Shown here in pieces: positions 23,033 to 35,084 of a DNA stretch of 64,000 nucleotides (its first letter is position 1; the number at the start of each line of letters is the position of its first letter). A model generated the notes under the pieces. That model did not search any database. It was not told the DNA's origin and saw only the letters and a list, made by a program, of their open reading frames with translations. Source of the stretch: Chinchilla lanigera (lineage: Eukaryota; Chordata; Mammalia; Rodentia; Chinchillidae); contig NW_004955418.1 of assembly GCF_000276665.1 (NCBI RefSeq), positions 3,031,431 to 3,095,430 of the forward strand, given 5' to 3'. The position numbers and the translations under genes were made by a program.

Positions 23033-24745
23033 ATTGTCATTTCTTTTTATACCTTAGAGATTATCTTTTCTGTGGCCTATTGCATTTGTTTCTTTCACTT
23101 CTGCTGCTATCATATCACAGAGTTCCATTTGTTGGCTTCCAGTTTCCTCTGTGTCTTTGTGCTCTGGACTTGCATGGGCTGGGCATGTGGGGTTGCATTT
23201 TGCTTCTTTGTCTTGTCATTTTCTATTTTCTGGTTTTTTAAATGTTGATGCTTGTAGATTTGTTGTGTTAGACAGCCTTATCACTGGTGTCAAGGCTTTC
23301 CTAGGAGATGTCAGTTCCTCTGGATGTCTTCTAGATGTAGGTGTTTCTTTGTCTTTATGTGTAGCCCAAGAACCTGCCTTCCCAATATATTAAGAAGGAG
23401 GAGTTGCTATCTATTTGACTTAGGGCCCATTCCTTTGGAACTGGACTATAGTGATGGTTATGACCCCTTATAATTGCAGTGTTGTCATATTGGTGGGGGG
23501 GACTTGTTATAGCATGTATGACATCCTGGTTAAAGTAGTTCACTAATTTATAGTGAAATCCTGGTGAAATTAGTAACAATAGACTCAAGTACAGCCTGAC
23601 TACTGACAAACTGTGATAACTATTAGCCTGATATCTACAACCATAGGAAGAAGTTCTACAGATATATAATATAATCCAACTTATATCAGGAGCTTGCATA
23701 CCATGATTTTCCACTTAGTGGAGTGATTTTACTCTGTTGTGTTTCGGTAGGGGGTGGTTTCAAGAGGGATGAGGGGTAGTAGGATGGAGAGGTGAATGAG
23801 GTTAAATACAGTAGGGGCAGTGTTGGAGGGCACAGGCTGATTGTCCAGATTCTGGGTAGTTGTAGGACACAGCAGGACAGGATTGGAATAGAATGCCTAG
23901 GAGTTTTGAGGTGAACCAGAAAGAGAAGAAACAGTGTTTACTCACATGCTTTCATGTTTACTCACATGCTTCATAAAGTCAAGCGAGTTAGTTGATGAAA
24001 AAGAGAAAGGGGATGAGTAGACTGAAACGGAAAGGAAGGTGAGAGTTCGAAATCATGAACAAGAGAGAAAAGAAGGAAGGAAAGAAATAGAAGGAAAAAA
24101 GCGAAAAAAAAAAAAAAGAATCTAAAACACACTGAAACAATAACATACAGAAAGAAAAACAAACAGAGCAGAGAGAAAAAGAGAGAAGAAAGAGAAAACA
24201 AAGAAACAAACAACAAAAACGAAATGAAAAACAAAACAGAGCACTAGCCCAGCCAAATGCCACGAGGGAAACCCATCAGACACAGAAACGTGAAAGCAGT
24301 GAAATTCCTCTCCTCGCTATAGTTCTGTGGTAGGTCCAGGTTGGATCCTAGAAGTGTGTACTCTAGCCAAGATTGCAGGTGGATTTGTGCTGGGTTTGGG
24401 TCTGATCTTTGTGTCTGGATTTGGGGAACGGGGTTAGTTCTCTGTGGCTGGAGTTCTCCCCAGTTGTTTAGAAAAGAAAAAAAATATATAAGAAAGGAGA
24501 AGGGGGGCGACCCCCCCTGCCCAAGCACAGCCCCGCTTCTCCGAACGTACCACCTGTTGGTCATAGTATCCCCTTTGTACGAGACCTTTCCACACCTCTG
24601 GTCCCGCCTGTCCATCCTGTGCGCCTTAGCCGGGCCCTCCGGTGTCGCTGGCATTCCCGCAAGCCCTGAGTCCCGCCAGTGGAGGACGGAGGGGTAGATC
24701 TCAGACTCCGCATCACCTGCTGCTGTCCCGGGTCCTGTTGTTTAG
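23033..24745 (-). mobile_element. Probable rearranged 5' part of the L1, or another retroelement end
   Basis: After the B1, DNA continues in L1-like antisense style to about 23.25 kb and then becomes unfamiliar: a purine-rich tract at 23985-24240 and a CpG-rich block at 24240-24740 (GGGGGGCGACCCCCCCTGCC; GCCGGGCCCTCCGGTGTCGC). The placement upstream of ORF2 on the minus strand fits an L1 5'UTR promoter, but no ORF1 or endonuclease frame is present. It could instead be part of an unrelated LTR or a novel 5'UTR type. Confidence 0.4.
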
Positions 24746-24771
24746 TTTTATTGTCTACCTATTTATTTTAA

Positions 24772-24975
24772 AAAAATTTTTGTTTTTGGTACTATTGGGA
24801 TTGAATTCAGGGCCTTTTCACTGAGTTACCTGCCCAGGACTTTTTTATTTTATATTTTGAGACTGGGTCTCCCTAAATCACTAAACTCCCCAGGCTGGGC
24901 TCCAGCTTGCAATCCTTTTGCCTCAGCCTCCCAGAGTGAAGGGATTAGAGGCATGTGCCACTGTGCCCGACTCAG
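24772..24975 (-). mobile_element. B1-ID composite SINE, diverged
   Basis: ID part 24772-24840 (GTACTATTGGGATTGAATTC ... CACTGAGTTACCTGCCCAGG) followed by B1 24855-24973 (TTTTGAGACTGGGTCTCCCT ... CATGTGCCACTGTGCCCGAC). Confidence 0.72.
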
Positions 24976-25239
24976 TTTATCAGGTTTCAGACTGGGTTGG
25001 AACAAAGCTAGATGGAAATGGTTAGGCAGTATTACTTTCCCCGCAGTGACTGGTTGTGAGACAAAGAAAGAGGAGTTGGTCTGAAGAGATGAGAGTTGGC
25101 GCAAACCTCGGTTTATTCTTAAGCTGCTTACACAGAACTGTGGTCACAACATGGTGTTCACCTTTACTCAGATTTTTTCCATTAATGTTATTGGCTCTGG
25201 TTATTTCTCCTTCTAATGTGTCCTCCGCTTAGGCTAGAA

Positions 25240-25370
25240 AGATAGAAATGCAGTTCAGGCTGGCCTTGAGTTCACTTTGTAGCCCAGGCTGGTCTCAAAC
25301 TCGCAGTGATCCTCCTGCCTCAGCCTCCCAAGTACTGGGATTACAGGCATGCACCACCACACCCAGCATC
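25240..25370 (-). mobile_element. B1 SINE, truncated
   Basis: ATGCAGTTCAGGCTGGCCTT ... TACTGGGATTACAGGCATGC. The A-rich-tail side of the element (GAGACAGGGTCT region) is missing, so the copy is cut at its 3' side. Confidence 0.88.
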
Positions 25371-26084
25371 CTTGCAGTTTTGAGAGCTTGCCTTTGTGAT
25401 TTTGTTAGTGGTCTTGTGGTTGTGGCAAAAGTGCCTTAGACAATGACACTGCTGAGGTTTGATACACATGGAGTTGTTCAAGGGAACGAGTTCTCCCCGT
25501 TTATTACACCGAGTTAGACTTACCTCACCGTTGCTTTTCCGGATGCCTGTGTTCAGGATGTCATGCAGTTATTGGTATTGGCTCCGGCACAGGGTTCCAA
25601 AGCAGAAACAAAGTTCAGATGTTGATTCCATGTTATAGTCCTTAGAATGATGGTTTTGGAACTCTTATTTGAAAGCATTGTTATTTATTTGTGTGAGTTA
25701 TACTTGTTAATATTTATCTTTCCTAATGGAGAGCCAAACATGCCTCCAGGCCACCGTGGAAGGAGATTGCCAACTTTGGGGGTGTTCAGATGTTCCTCTT
25801 CTCTTTCAGTCCTGCTTGCCCGGGAGAGAAAGGATGCTTCTTGGTTTTGGTGTCAAACATTCCCTTTCTTAGTAATCACTTGCACTTGTCCCCCGAAGAG
25901 TCTGTCTTTCCCACTTAACCCTTAGTTTACCCTGAGCTGTTGTGAGGCATTCTTGGTGACAGATGGAAAGCACCATTGGGGTAACTGAGTGCTAAGTCTC
26001 TGGAGCCAAAGCTGGTCCCGACCCTGTGAGCTATAGGCCCCTGGGATATAGAGCCCAACTTTGGAAATGCGTATTTACTTCATG

Positions 26085-26180
26085 GGATTATTTTGAGGTT
26101 TACATGAGTAAATGCATGTGAAGTGCTTGCAGTAGTAACTGACACAGAATAAGTGCTCAATAAACATTAACTTTTATTAG
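26085..26180 (+). mobile_element. MIR SINE 3' end
   Basis: 'gggattattttgaggtttac', 'atgagtaaatgcatgtgaag' and 'aataagtgctcaataaacat' are the MIR 3' core in sense orientation. Confidence 0.75.
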
Positions 26181-26656
26181 ATTGCCAACTTTGGGATTCA
26201 AGCCCTCCAGGTTTAGTGATGAGTATGTTTTAGATCCAAAGACTCTAGCTATAAACCTACTCCTGTAAGAGGAGTTCTGAGGAAGCCATACTTGCATGCC
26301 ATATACACGTAACTGAACGAAGCCATGGGTGTCCATGGTGGCTGTTTCCTCTGCTTATCAGACAGCTTCCTCTTAGAGTAGGGTGGGTGTGTGCTGGAGA
26401 AGAGTTCTCCCTACAACCCACGCATCTCACTCCTGCAAGCTTATCAGCTTCTGGCCCAGAACAGGATGCAAAGCTCCAAGACAGTGTCTCCCTTATTATT
26501 ATCCCGATCAAGATTTCCCACCTTGCGTCTGTGGCGGGCTCCCTCTGCTGGTCCATCTAGCATATGTGCAAGTCTATGGTATAAGAGCTTTTAAGAATTT
26601 AGTTTTTCAGTTTTGGGGGATCTTTGTGTAAAAACCACTTTTAAAAAATTTATTCT

Positions 26657-26767
26657 GGGGCTGGGGATTTAGCTCAGCGGCACAGCGCCTGCCTGGCAAG
26701 CGCAAGGTTGTGAGTTTGATTCCTGGTACCGGAAGGAAAAACAAAAACAAAAACAAAAACAAAAAAA
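26657..26767 (+). mobile_element. ID SINE
   Basis: GGGGCTGGGGATTTAGCTCA, then the B-box side and CTGGTACCGG, with a (CAAAAA)n tail. The flanks AAAAAATTTATTCT and AAAAAAATCTATTTT are an imperfect target-site duplication. The A and B boxes for RNA polymerase III are readable. Confidence 0.9.
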
Positions 26768-27280
26768 TCTATTTTGTATGTGAGTGATACAGACTGCATT
26801 TATATTACACTTTTTTTTGTGTTGGGCCATTTGTATTATGAGTTGGGATAATTTCAGGTTTGAAGTTTTTGTTGTTGTTCAGTTTAATTTTGTATGGGGG
26901 TTGTTGTGGCATGCCGAGAAACATCTTCACAACATAGTTATCGAGAGTTGATTGTTATGTCTTGTGTTATAATGCGTGGTGCTAGGATATGCTCACTTTT
27001 AGAGCGTCTGTGGAGACTTAGGTAGCTCCAAAAGTTTCGAAAGGTCCTACCCCAGCTCCATGGAACGTTGTTGTGTTGAGGGCTTAAGGGTTTAATGCAT
27101 ATCAGAAAAGAGTACCTCAGGCCTGCTGGATGGTTCATTGTCTGTTTGGAGTTATAATCAATTGGTAAAATGTGCGACAGTGTCTCTGCAGTTGCGTTTA
27201 AAATATTTCTGCTTCTTTGTGTTTTCCTTATCAATATCTCCTTCTCTCTGCCATCTTTTCTTCCCCGTGTTTCCTACTAG
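26768..27280. other. Intron sequence before exon 1
   Basis: No repeat or exon seen. The stretch ends in the pyrimidine tract and TAG that form the acceptor of the 27281 exon. Confidence 0.5.
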
Positions 27281-27371
27281 GTTCAAACAGCATAAACCGG
27301 GTAACGGCGAACATGGAAAACGGAGAAAATGAGGGAACAACTAAAATTATCGCACCTTCACCAGTAAAAAG
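27281..27371 (+). CDS. Internal coding exon 1 of an unidentified Arg/Ser-rich gene
   Basis: The first exon I can support, 91 bp. A pyrimidine-rich tract and TAG acceptor end at 27280, and a GTCAGT donor follows 27371. Only one frame is open, beginning with two bases that complete a split codon. It encodes a polar stretch containing MENGENEGTT and ending IIAPSPVK; the last two bases, AG, start the next codon. The other two frames hit stops. Phase 2 at both ends matches the following exons. The ATG inside need not be the start, because the frame is open back to the acceptor. The protein is not recognised and no fold is visible. Earlier exons should lie upstream, probably outside the window. Confidence 0.72.
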
Positions 27372-29781
27372 GTCAGTGTAGTTAACTGAAGAAGCACAGA
27401 ATGCTGTACTGTCGTAAACACGGTTTTTCCCATTGGCAACATTAAGAATCCTTTCACTTAGATAAGGGACTAATGTTTTTGATCCCTGGGTTCCAATAGG
27501 TAATCTCTGGCCCAAAGAATATTTAAAAAGCCAGGGAAATATAAAACCTCAGGACCTGCCTCTCTCATGGAAGAAAGTGCTCTCCCTGCCACAGCACGGT
27601 GAACGCACAGATCATCTGTGGTCTGTATTCTCAGCAGCAAAGTGAACATTCCATGTGGTTTTTTAAAAATGGTGTGATATAATAGACTCAGTGGGGCCTG
27701 TGAAATAAAGTAGGTGATATTTATGTTTAATGTACTGTGTTCATTACAGTGGTGCACTGAACTGTGGTCCCGGGAAGAGGATTTATAGCATTTGGGGGTG
27801 TCAGAGCCTCCTCAGTCAATGATTGCATATGCACGAAGGGTTGTCATGGTCCTCCGCATCAATTTTCCCGGCGGCATTCCCCAGCGGAAAAACCGCTTCA
27901 TATATTACACGGATTGTTTCCCTGAAAGATCAGCCTTGTTCTCTGTTAAGACACTGTTTCAGAGTCATTTTTTTCTGTCTTTAATTATGTTCACGGAACA
28001 GCATTTTAGACATACAATGAGCAGCTTTCATAGGCTCCCTTTTTCTACAGAGGTTGCCCCATGTGCCGCATAGAGAAATCTAAGCAATCAGATATGTGCC
28101 CTGCAAAGACTTCTCAGGTCATCTGGTGTCTTTTGTTAGTAAATGATGGTGTGTTCATTCCACTGCACTGTGGCTACTTTGAGGAATATAGTTTCTAAGT
28201 CCTCAGCAAAATAATTGTAAGATATGAGGATTCTAAGAGTTGTGTTTCCCCAAGGGTTTTGCTGCCTACATTCTTTTTTTCTTATATTTCTAGGACATCT
28301 TCCTGACATATTCTCTTTTTGGAATGACAAGTTCTTTACCTTTGAATACTTTCATTTACTGTGTTTCCCTGAGTCAGTGTCCCAGTGTGGATAGACCCAG
28401 CTTCATCTGCATGTGTACAGTATGCTTCTGGTATATCCGACCTAAGCACAGTAATCTTCCATGAAATTCGTATCCCAAGCCTTTTAGAATATGCAAGAGC
28501 ACCTTCCCCTTTGCAGCACATTTCTGCTGATGGTACCTGAAGGGTCGCTGAATTCCCACTCAGGCTCTAGATGGAAAATAGCTTGAGGAGAGAAAACGCA
28601 AGTAACCTACTACCTGAGCTCTATTTTTTAACACCTATCTCCTCTCTCAATTTCTCTTTCACCTCCCTATTTCTCACTCTGGCCATTTCTTTCTGACTTA
28701 TTAAACACACACACTTTCTACTGTTGCATTATCTCTATGTTTCCTCTTTTCAGAAGGTGAGATTCTATTTTGGAAATTTGATCTTCAGAAGATTTTTGAG
28801 CCTTTATCAAAGTAACATGTTTATATATGAAATATACTACCCTCTAGTAAGACTGAGATATATGCCTTTGTCAGGTGTATCATTTTATAGGCATATATTA
28901 ATTCCTATATGGATACCATACTCTACAATACAATCCAAATTTATCTTTGGAAATGACCTTGTCATTTTTCCTTTCTCCTTTTTGTGGGTTTTGTGGGCCA
29001 TCAAGAACTCTGCTGCAGCTGTATTCTTGGACAGCTTATATGGATGACCCCGCAAAAAGCCAGGCCTCCTAAGTGGATTAGGAGTTAAGTAGCTCTGTTT
29101 CTCAGCTGCTAAGCCTCCTGAGGAAGTGAGCGGGCCGCTCTCTGTCGCCCCGCAGGTGACTGAGGGCCTCTGCTGAGTCCCCCCCTGTGTCTCCGTGTGT
29201 TTCACAAACAATTTGTTGGGATTGAATAACAACTCAGTTATACTTACATTCTTAGGACAGAAAGATGATCCTAGTTCAGGAAATAGCATTTGAAAGTCAC
29301 TCTGATCTGGAAGGAGGAAGCCAAGGTAGAGCGGAAGTTGAGGAAAGGTCATGCCGGGAAGCCTGAGCCTGCCCAGAGCTGACAGGGTGCCACTGATTCA
29401 GACCCAAGTCTGTAGCCAAGGAATCTCTGACACTGTTGGAAGGAGGAGGCGCGTTTCCTTCACCTCGCCCTGCTTTCTTCCTGGATTCCGTGATCGCACT
29501 TGCTTCCTATGCGAAAACTGAGCAGTGTCTGAAAAGTGTCTTAGGAATCTACATACTTGGCTTCCGTTGACTTAGAGCAATAAACCTAGAAGAGGGAGGA
29601 GGCCCAGAGGTATTTGCTGGAAGCCACTTCATGTGGAACGAGTTACAGATCTAAAATACAACCCATATCGGCACACCCCCACGCACCTCAGTTGTTAAAG
29701 AATTTTACTGAACACAACAATATGTGAGTAAGCTTTCTTTTATTTTCTACTTAATTAATTTATTTTCTTTTTTAATTAAAG
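27372..29781. other. Intron between exons 1 and 2
   Basis: 2.4 kb with no clear young repeat and no supported gene on either strand. Chance frames occur at 27.4-27.8 and 28.7-29.35 kb. Confidence 0.5.
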
Positions 29782-29865
29782 CTTTAAAAAAGCAAAGAGT
29801 GAAAACAGTCCTGATACCCAAAGAAGCAAATCTCATGCACCATGGGAAGAAAATGGCCCCCAGAG
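29782..29865 (+). CDS. Internal coding exon 2 of the unidentified gene
   Basis: An 84-bp exon about 2.4 kb after the previous one. The acceptor is a T-rich tract ending TTAATTAAAG at 29781; the donor is GTAAAG after 29865. In the frame carried over, it reads a Lys/Ser-rich segment starting SFKKAKSENSPDTQRSKS and ending near WEENGPQ. It starts with one base of a split codon and ends with two, so it is symmetric (phase 2/2) and could be skipped without a frame change. The sequence suggests a flexible, basic, possibly phosphorylated region; that is inference from composition. Confidence 0.74.
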
Positions 29866-30232
29866 GTAAAGGGAATCATTGTGTTTTGCAGCAGAGGAAT
29901 AGCAGAGGGGTTCTCTTTACTAGAAACACTAGTAAATAGCATTACTAGTGTAATGCACTGAATAAAGGAACCCCACAGCTGGCAGTGGTTTAGGGTAATT
30001 CCTGAAGCAGCTGGACTGGGGGCATTTCTGAAGTGGAAGTCAGTTGTATGTTTCTTAACATGAGTCTTTTTCTTGGAAAGATGTAAGAGAAAACTTATTA
30101 CCACCCGAAAGGTCATTGTGATGGTTTATTTCTGCAAACTCTCTCAATGATACATTAATGATAATTTTCCTGTGTCATAGTTCTTGTAAAAACTTCCAAG
30201 TTGACATGTTGGCCATTCCTCTTACACTCCAG

Positions 30233-30346
30233 CGGACTCTACAACTCTCCCAATGACCGCACTAAATCACCAAAGTTCCCTTACACGCGTCGCCGAAACC
30301 CCTCCTGTGGAAGCGACAACGACTCTGTGCAGCCAGTGAGGAGAAG
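30233..30346 (+). CDS. Internal coding exon 3 of the unidentified gene
   Basis: A 114-bp exon just 367 bp after exon 2. The acceptor is CTTACACTCCAG, ending at 30232; the donor is GTAAGC after 30346. It encodes GLYNSPNDRTKSPKFPYTRR, then an NPSCGSDNDS patch and an Arg-rich end. Two Ser-Pro style sites and several Arg clusters are visible, but no enzyme motif. Phase 2/2. CpG-containing Arg codons (CGC, CGT, CGA) are frequent compared with the AT-rich introns around it, which supports a constrained coding sequence. Confidence 0.8.
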
Positions 30347-33300
30347 GTAAGCTGAGTGAACATGGCATTGCATTTGCAGTTTCCAATGGACGCTTTGGGG
30401 CCCATGCACACTTTTGTAACAGGTGATTCCCGTAATACCATTATTGTTTGTCTCCTCAAGATAGAAGAAGCTCGAGCTCCTGAAGCACTTTTCATCTGAG
30501 ACAGCCAGAATTTTAAAGATTATAGAAAATACATTGATTTGAACTTGCTTTCTGTGTCTTAATTGATACGTTAAAAATACATATTATGAATAATGTGTGT
30601 TAACAATATGTATAGTACATGTATGACATAGTATATATTTAATATTTCTCCCTGGGAAGATAAAACTACATTTAAGGGTAAATATTCTCAGCTGAGCCTG
30701 GGTGCTCTGTCCCCCAGACTGATACTGTTAAATAAACATAAGGGAAACCCCTTTCACAGCCAGGAAGAAGGGAATCCTGTTATACTCTCCGTAGCAGGTT
30801 GGCGTGCATATCTGCTTTTATCTTGTGCGTGTGCCTAGTTTTCAAAAATGTCTTTATCTAGAAGCTTTGAACTCTGCAAAGCAGGCTGGGCAGCGTGACA
30901 GGTACAATAAAGGAAGATGCAGAGATGGCTTAGGGGTGAAATTCCTCGCACTCCTACATCATAAGAACTGAGTCTTACTTTGGCTGCCCATATAATTGGT
31001 ATTTAGAAGTGACTTTTATAATTATAAAATGTCTAGATTCTAATATGAGAGAACCATCAGGACCTTCTCTGTGCATGTGCGTTCGGAGGCAGAGCCCTCC
31101 CCGTCTCACTGTCCTCTTTATACTTGCACTTGGAACCTTCCTCACTTGCTGCCTTCTAATTGTGTGGGTTTCCGAGTCGCTCCCTACCATTTTCCAGTTT
31201 GGGTCCAGCTTCGCTGAAACCCTTTAGTAGTTATAAAGCGTCTACCTCCCCTTCACCTCGCGGGACGGAGAAGAGGATGCTCAGATTAGGGCCACCGATG
31301 GCTGGCTAGAACTGTGCAGAGTTGCCATCTGTGCGGCAAGGCCTGAGCACTCTTTGCAGTGTATTATCTCGATCCTGATAATGGACTTGGCATTTCCGGC
31401 GGACAGGGATTAGGCAAGGATTGATGCAAAGATGAGCGGGGATTTAGGACACAGGAAGCAGAGTATTATTACCAAGAAATCTAGTGGCTGTCGCTACTGT
31501 CAGCCTGGGAACACAGAGGGCAGCGTTACCCAGAGACTGAAGCTACTTCCACCTTCGCGCTGAGCCTGTGCTGCTGTGGGCCCCGCCGCAGATGCTGGGC
31601 AGCAACCGCTGCCGGTGCCTCTTCTGCAGGCGCCCAGTGTGCTCGCGCTGCGGACCTCCTGCTTCTCAGGAATGTCGGCGTCGGGGCCACAGTTGCTACC
31701 AGAAGTAAAGTCACTTCTGCTCCTCTGCTACCTTCAGGTTTTTCCTCTGGAATGCAGCCGGCAAGGGAACCCAGGAACACAGTGTTCAGGCTTCCAGACT
31801 CGGCAGGGAAGAGGGGGTTAAGTCGGGGCAAGACGGGACTGACTTTCAGTGAAGAATACTTGGCCAGCATTATCATTTCACTTTTACAGTTCAGGAAACT
31901 GAGGGTGAGAGAAATGGAAGTCAGAAAAAGAGGATCATGAGCTCTCATTTAAAGACTCTACTCGGGCCTTCATTGAGCTTTCTCCTTGGGATGCCAAGGG
32001 CTGGTTCAGCCTGGGAAACACTTAAAACCAAGGCAGCATATTGTGGAAATGTGTGTGTGTCTGTGCTGAGGGGGTATAAGTGGTAAAGAGGATTTGGCTG
32101 AGACTATAGTAGATTTTTGTAACTTTAGTGTAGTTTTTTAGCACTCTTTAAATAAATTATCACACGTTAAGCAGATAGTCATTTTGATTTTAATACATTT
32201 GAAAATAAAGTTGTGCTAAAATATGCCAAAATTTATATTATGTTTTGCCAAACTAATTGCTTGAAATTGTTCAGAGTACGTATATCTCCCAGTCTGGACT
32301 TAATGACTCCTACAGTGAGGTACATTTTCTGCTGGCTTCCTGTGAAACAGAGAAATAATTGTGGAGAGTGGATACAAGACCCTTTCACTCCCCTAGTCCC
32401 GGGGAAAGACTGTCTTAATTTACTGGGAAGAGAATCTTTTTGCCTGAGTGAGCATAGAGTATTCTGTCTGTTCTGTGTGTCACTTAAAGGTCTCTTGTTG
32501 GGCGTGTTCATTTTGAGACGGCCAGTCATTGCTCTCTGTTGACATACAAGGGCTACATGCATTATTCTGTCTCTTCAGCTACGAATGCTCTATAACTTTC
32601 CTTGTCCTTGTCAGTCTGGCTTTATCTTCATACACATTCACTGTGCCCCCTGCACAAATCTCTACATAGCTGAATTAGCTCTGGCATTTAAAACTGAGAT
32701 TTGCCATCAGGATAGAAGAATCCCAAGGATTTAAATTTAATAATAGGAAATTCTGTTTTGCTTTGGTTACCAGGATAAACATGTGCAGAAGGCATCAAAA
32801 GTTCTTATTTTTGCCAGTTTGTCATGGGACAAATATAACCTATCAAATTCTGGCTGAGTGTGGAACAGTCCTGCATAATTTTGTCAGGTAATAGAACCCT
32901 CTGAGAGTCTGACAAAATGTTAGGTTCACTCCAACCAAAAAAGGGCACATAATTAAATATGCATAAACATTTGCATATAATTTTCAGGGTTTATTAGTAC
33001 CCTGAAACTTGGTTGTTTAAATACTTCTTTTCTAAGGAAAAAAACACCACAATGCTTTCTGGCAGTAGAATATAGTTATACCTCTCAGCTTCCATCTTTA
33101 CACTCAGAAATGTTTATTTTGTGCCTTCTATGTGTCAGGCAGTATGCTCAACAAAACTATACAAAGTCCCTGTCCTTGGGGAGCTCACAGGCTATTAGAA
33201 GTACATGAATCACATAAATACATGTGTAATTATAACTTTGATATGTTATATAAAGATGATTTATCTGGTCTTAGGGGAGTTTAAAAAACCTTTTAAAATT

Positions 33301-34489
33301 GAAGCCCAGCATGCGTACTGAGAAGTATCCAAGTCATAAGTGTAACTCACTGTCTGGTAGACTAACAAACTGGACATCTGTATAACTCGTGCAAGTAGGG
33401 GACATTTGCTAGGTTGCTGAGTAAGGGGTGTGGGCAGAGGTTTCCTGAGGCTGTGAGCTGGGATCTGAGATGAATGGAGCAAAGAGAAGAGAAAGAGCAT
33501 GGCAGGTAGAGAGCTAGAAGGGGGTGGGGAGCATCCATGCAGAGAAAAAGCCAGTACTGCTTAAGCGCTGAGAGTGAACCGACATGTGCTAGAAATGAGC
33601 CTAGAGAGGAAAATGGGGCCAAACATTACACCTACCTGGGCCTGGTTTGGTGTTTTTCCTTAGATCGATAGTTTTTGTACAAGAGTATAACAACTTGATT
33701 TCATTCCTGTTTGTGAAGATGACCCTCACTGTCCTGTGGAGAGATGGGTAAAGTGTAATATTGGAAAGGGAGAGGGCAGGCAGTTGGTTGTCATAGGAGC
33801 CGTAGCTGGGGAGAATGGGGACGTGGACACGATGGTGATGTGGAGAGAAGAGGAAGTGGTGATGTTCTGAACCAGCAGGCGAAAAGATTCAGTAGGACTG
33901 AGAGGATCAGTATGAGAGGTGGAGGTCAGGCAGCTAGCAAGAATGAAACCTGGGCTTGTACCGATTCATGAGTTCATGAGAAATGATTAAGAATCATCAG
34001 GACACTCTGTAGGTTTGAAAGGGACAGAGGTGTTGAGTTTCTGATATGTTGAGTGTGTGGTACCTTGGAAGTCTGAGATTCACTTGGGTTCTTGGATCAT
34101 AAATCGGGAGCTAGACTGTTTGGATTGAAATATCAATTATCCTTAGTTAGAATTAAGGATTTAATTGATTTATGAAGCAGAGAGGAAGCTCGTTGGCCAT
34201 ATAGTCTAGATAGACTACAAAGACCAAGCCCGTGACAGAGCTGTGAGAAACTCCAGCATTCAGTGACTTACTTCAAGGGATTAGTGGGTAAAGGAGGCAA
34301 AGAAATTGTGGCCATAGGAAAAATCAAGATAGTAAAAAAAATAAATAAATAAAAATCTGCTTTTCGTATGGATCTTTATGTTGCTTTATTTTATCTTTGA
34401 CCCTCTTTCTTTATTTTCAGAATGCTAGAAACCAGTCTTTTATCTCCTAGTCATGAGGTTAGAAAAATCCCACTGTAAAAAAAGCACAG
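30347..34489. other. First half of the intron between exons 3 and 4
   Basis: Mostly unique intron. A MIR-like block may lie at 31852-31915 (tttacagttcaggaaactga), and 33110-33200 has an L2/MIR-like 'tgtgccttctatgtgtcagg' segment. Frames near 31526-31948 overlap on both strands in a CpG-richer patch without splice support. Confidence 0.45.
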
Positions 34490-34492
34490 ATA

Positions 34493-34672
34493 CTGCCCCA
34501 CGTGGTAGCACAGGGCTGTAATTTCAGCACAGTAGGAGGTTGAGGCAGGAGGATCGGAAGTTTGGGCAACTTACAGGGACCTGTCTAAAACAGGGAGGAG
34601 GCAGGAATAGATGTAGTTCACTGCAAGAGGCCCTGGGTTTGATCCCCAGTACCCCCCCCCTACCCCGACATA
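34493..34672 (+). mobile_element. B1-ID composite SINE with poly-C end
   Basis: B1 part CCCCACGTGGTAGCACAGGG ... GAGGTTGAGGCAGGAGGATC, then ID part ATAGATGTAGTTCACTGCAA ... GGGTTTGATCCCCAGTACCC, ending in a run of C at 34654-34662. Confidence 0.78.
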
Positions 34673-35084
34673 CAAAGTCAGTGAATAAGAATTCTTAGAG
34701 TTTAAAGTACATGGCAGAATTTAAATAATCAGTGTCCACTTGGGAAGACAAAATTAAGGAAATCTTCTCAAAAGTACAACTCACACAAAACAAGATATAT
34801 GTAAATGAGGATGATAAAATTATTGAACCTAGGTATCGAACATTCAGTTAATAAAATTCTGAAGGAAAAAAGAACAGTGAAAATGTAGAAGAAGATACTA
34901 ATAGCAATATCAGAGAAAAAGGGAAGATAGCGTTGCCTTAAAATATGAAAGACGATTTTCAATTTAGGATTATATGCGCAGATAAAAGTATAATTACATG
35001 TGTACAAGAAAGACATTTTCAGAAATTTCAGGTGATAGAATATGTGTGAGGTATGGTTGAAAAATACAGTAAATACTTACATTT

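Noticed and set aside
26657..26730. tRNA-Ala-like sequence as a tRNA gene (also at 54.9 and 57.6 kb)
   Set aside because: The head continues into the ID SINE body and A-rich tail with target-site duplications, and a proper acceptor stem is missing.
27138..27332. Plus-strand frame covering the start of exon 1 (...FKQHKPGNGEHGKRRK)
   Set aside because: It stops within the exon at TGA and cannot reach the donor; the other frame is open throughout and joins exon 2.
29724..29939. Plus-strand frame with ATG at 29724 overlapping exon 2 as a separate small gene
   Set aside because: It runs through the acceptor in a different frame from the one that links all ten exons; the in-phase exon is the better reading.
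31526..31948. CpG-richer patch with long frames as a promoter or alternative first exon
   Set aside because: No donor continuing into exon 4 in frame was found and the CpG density is moderate. Left unannotated.
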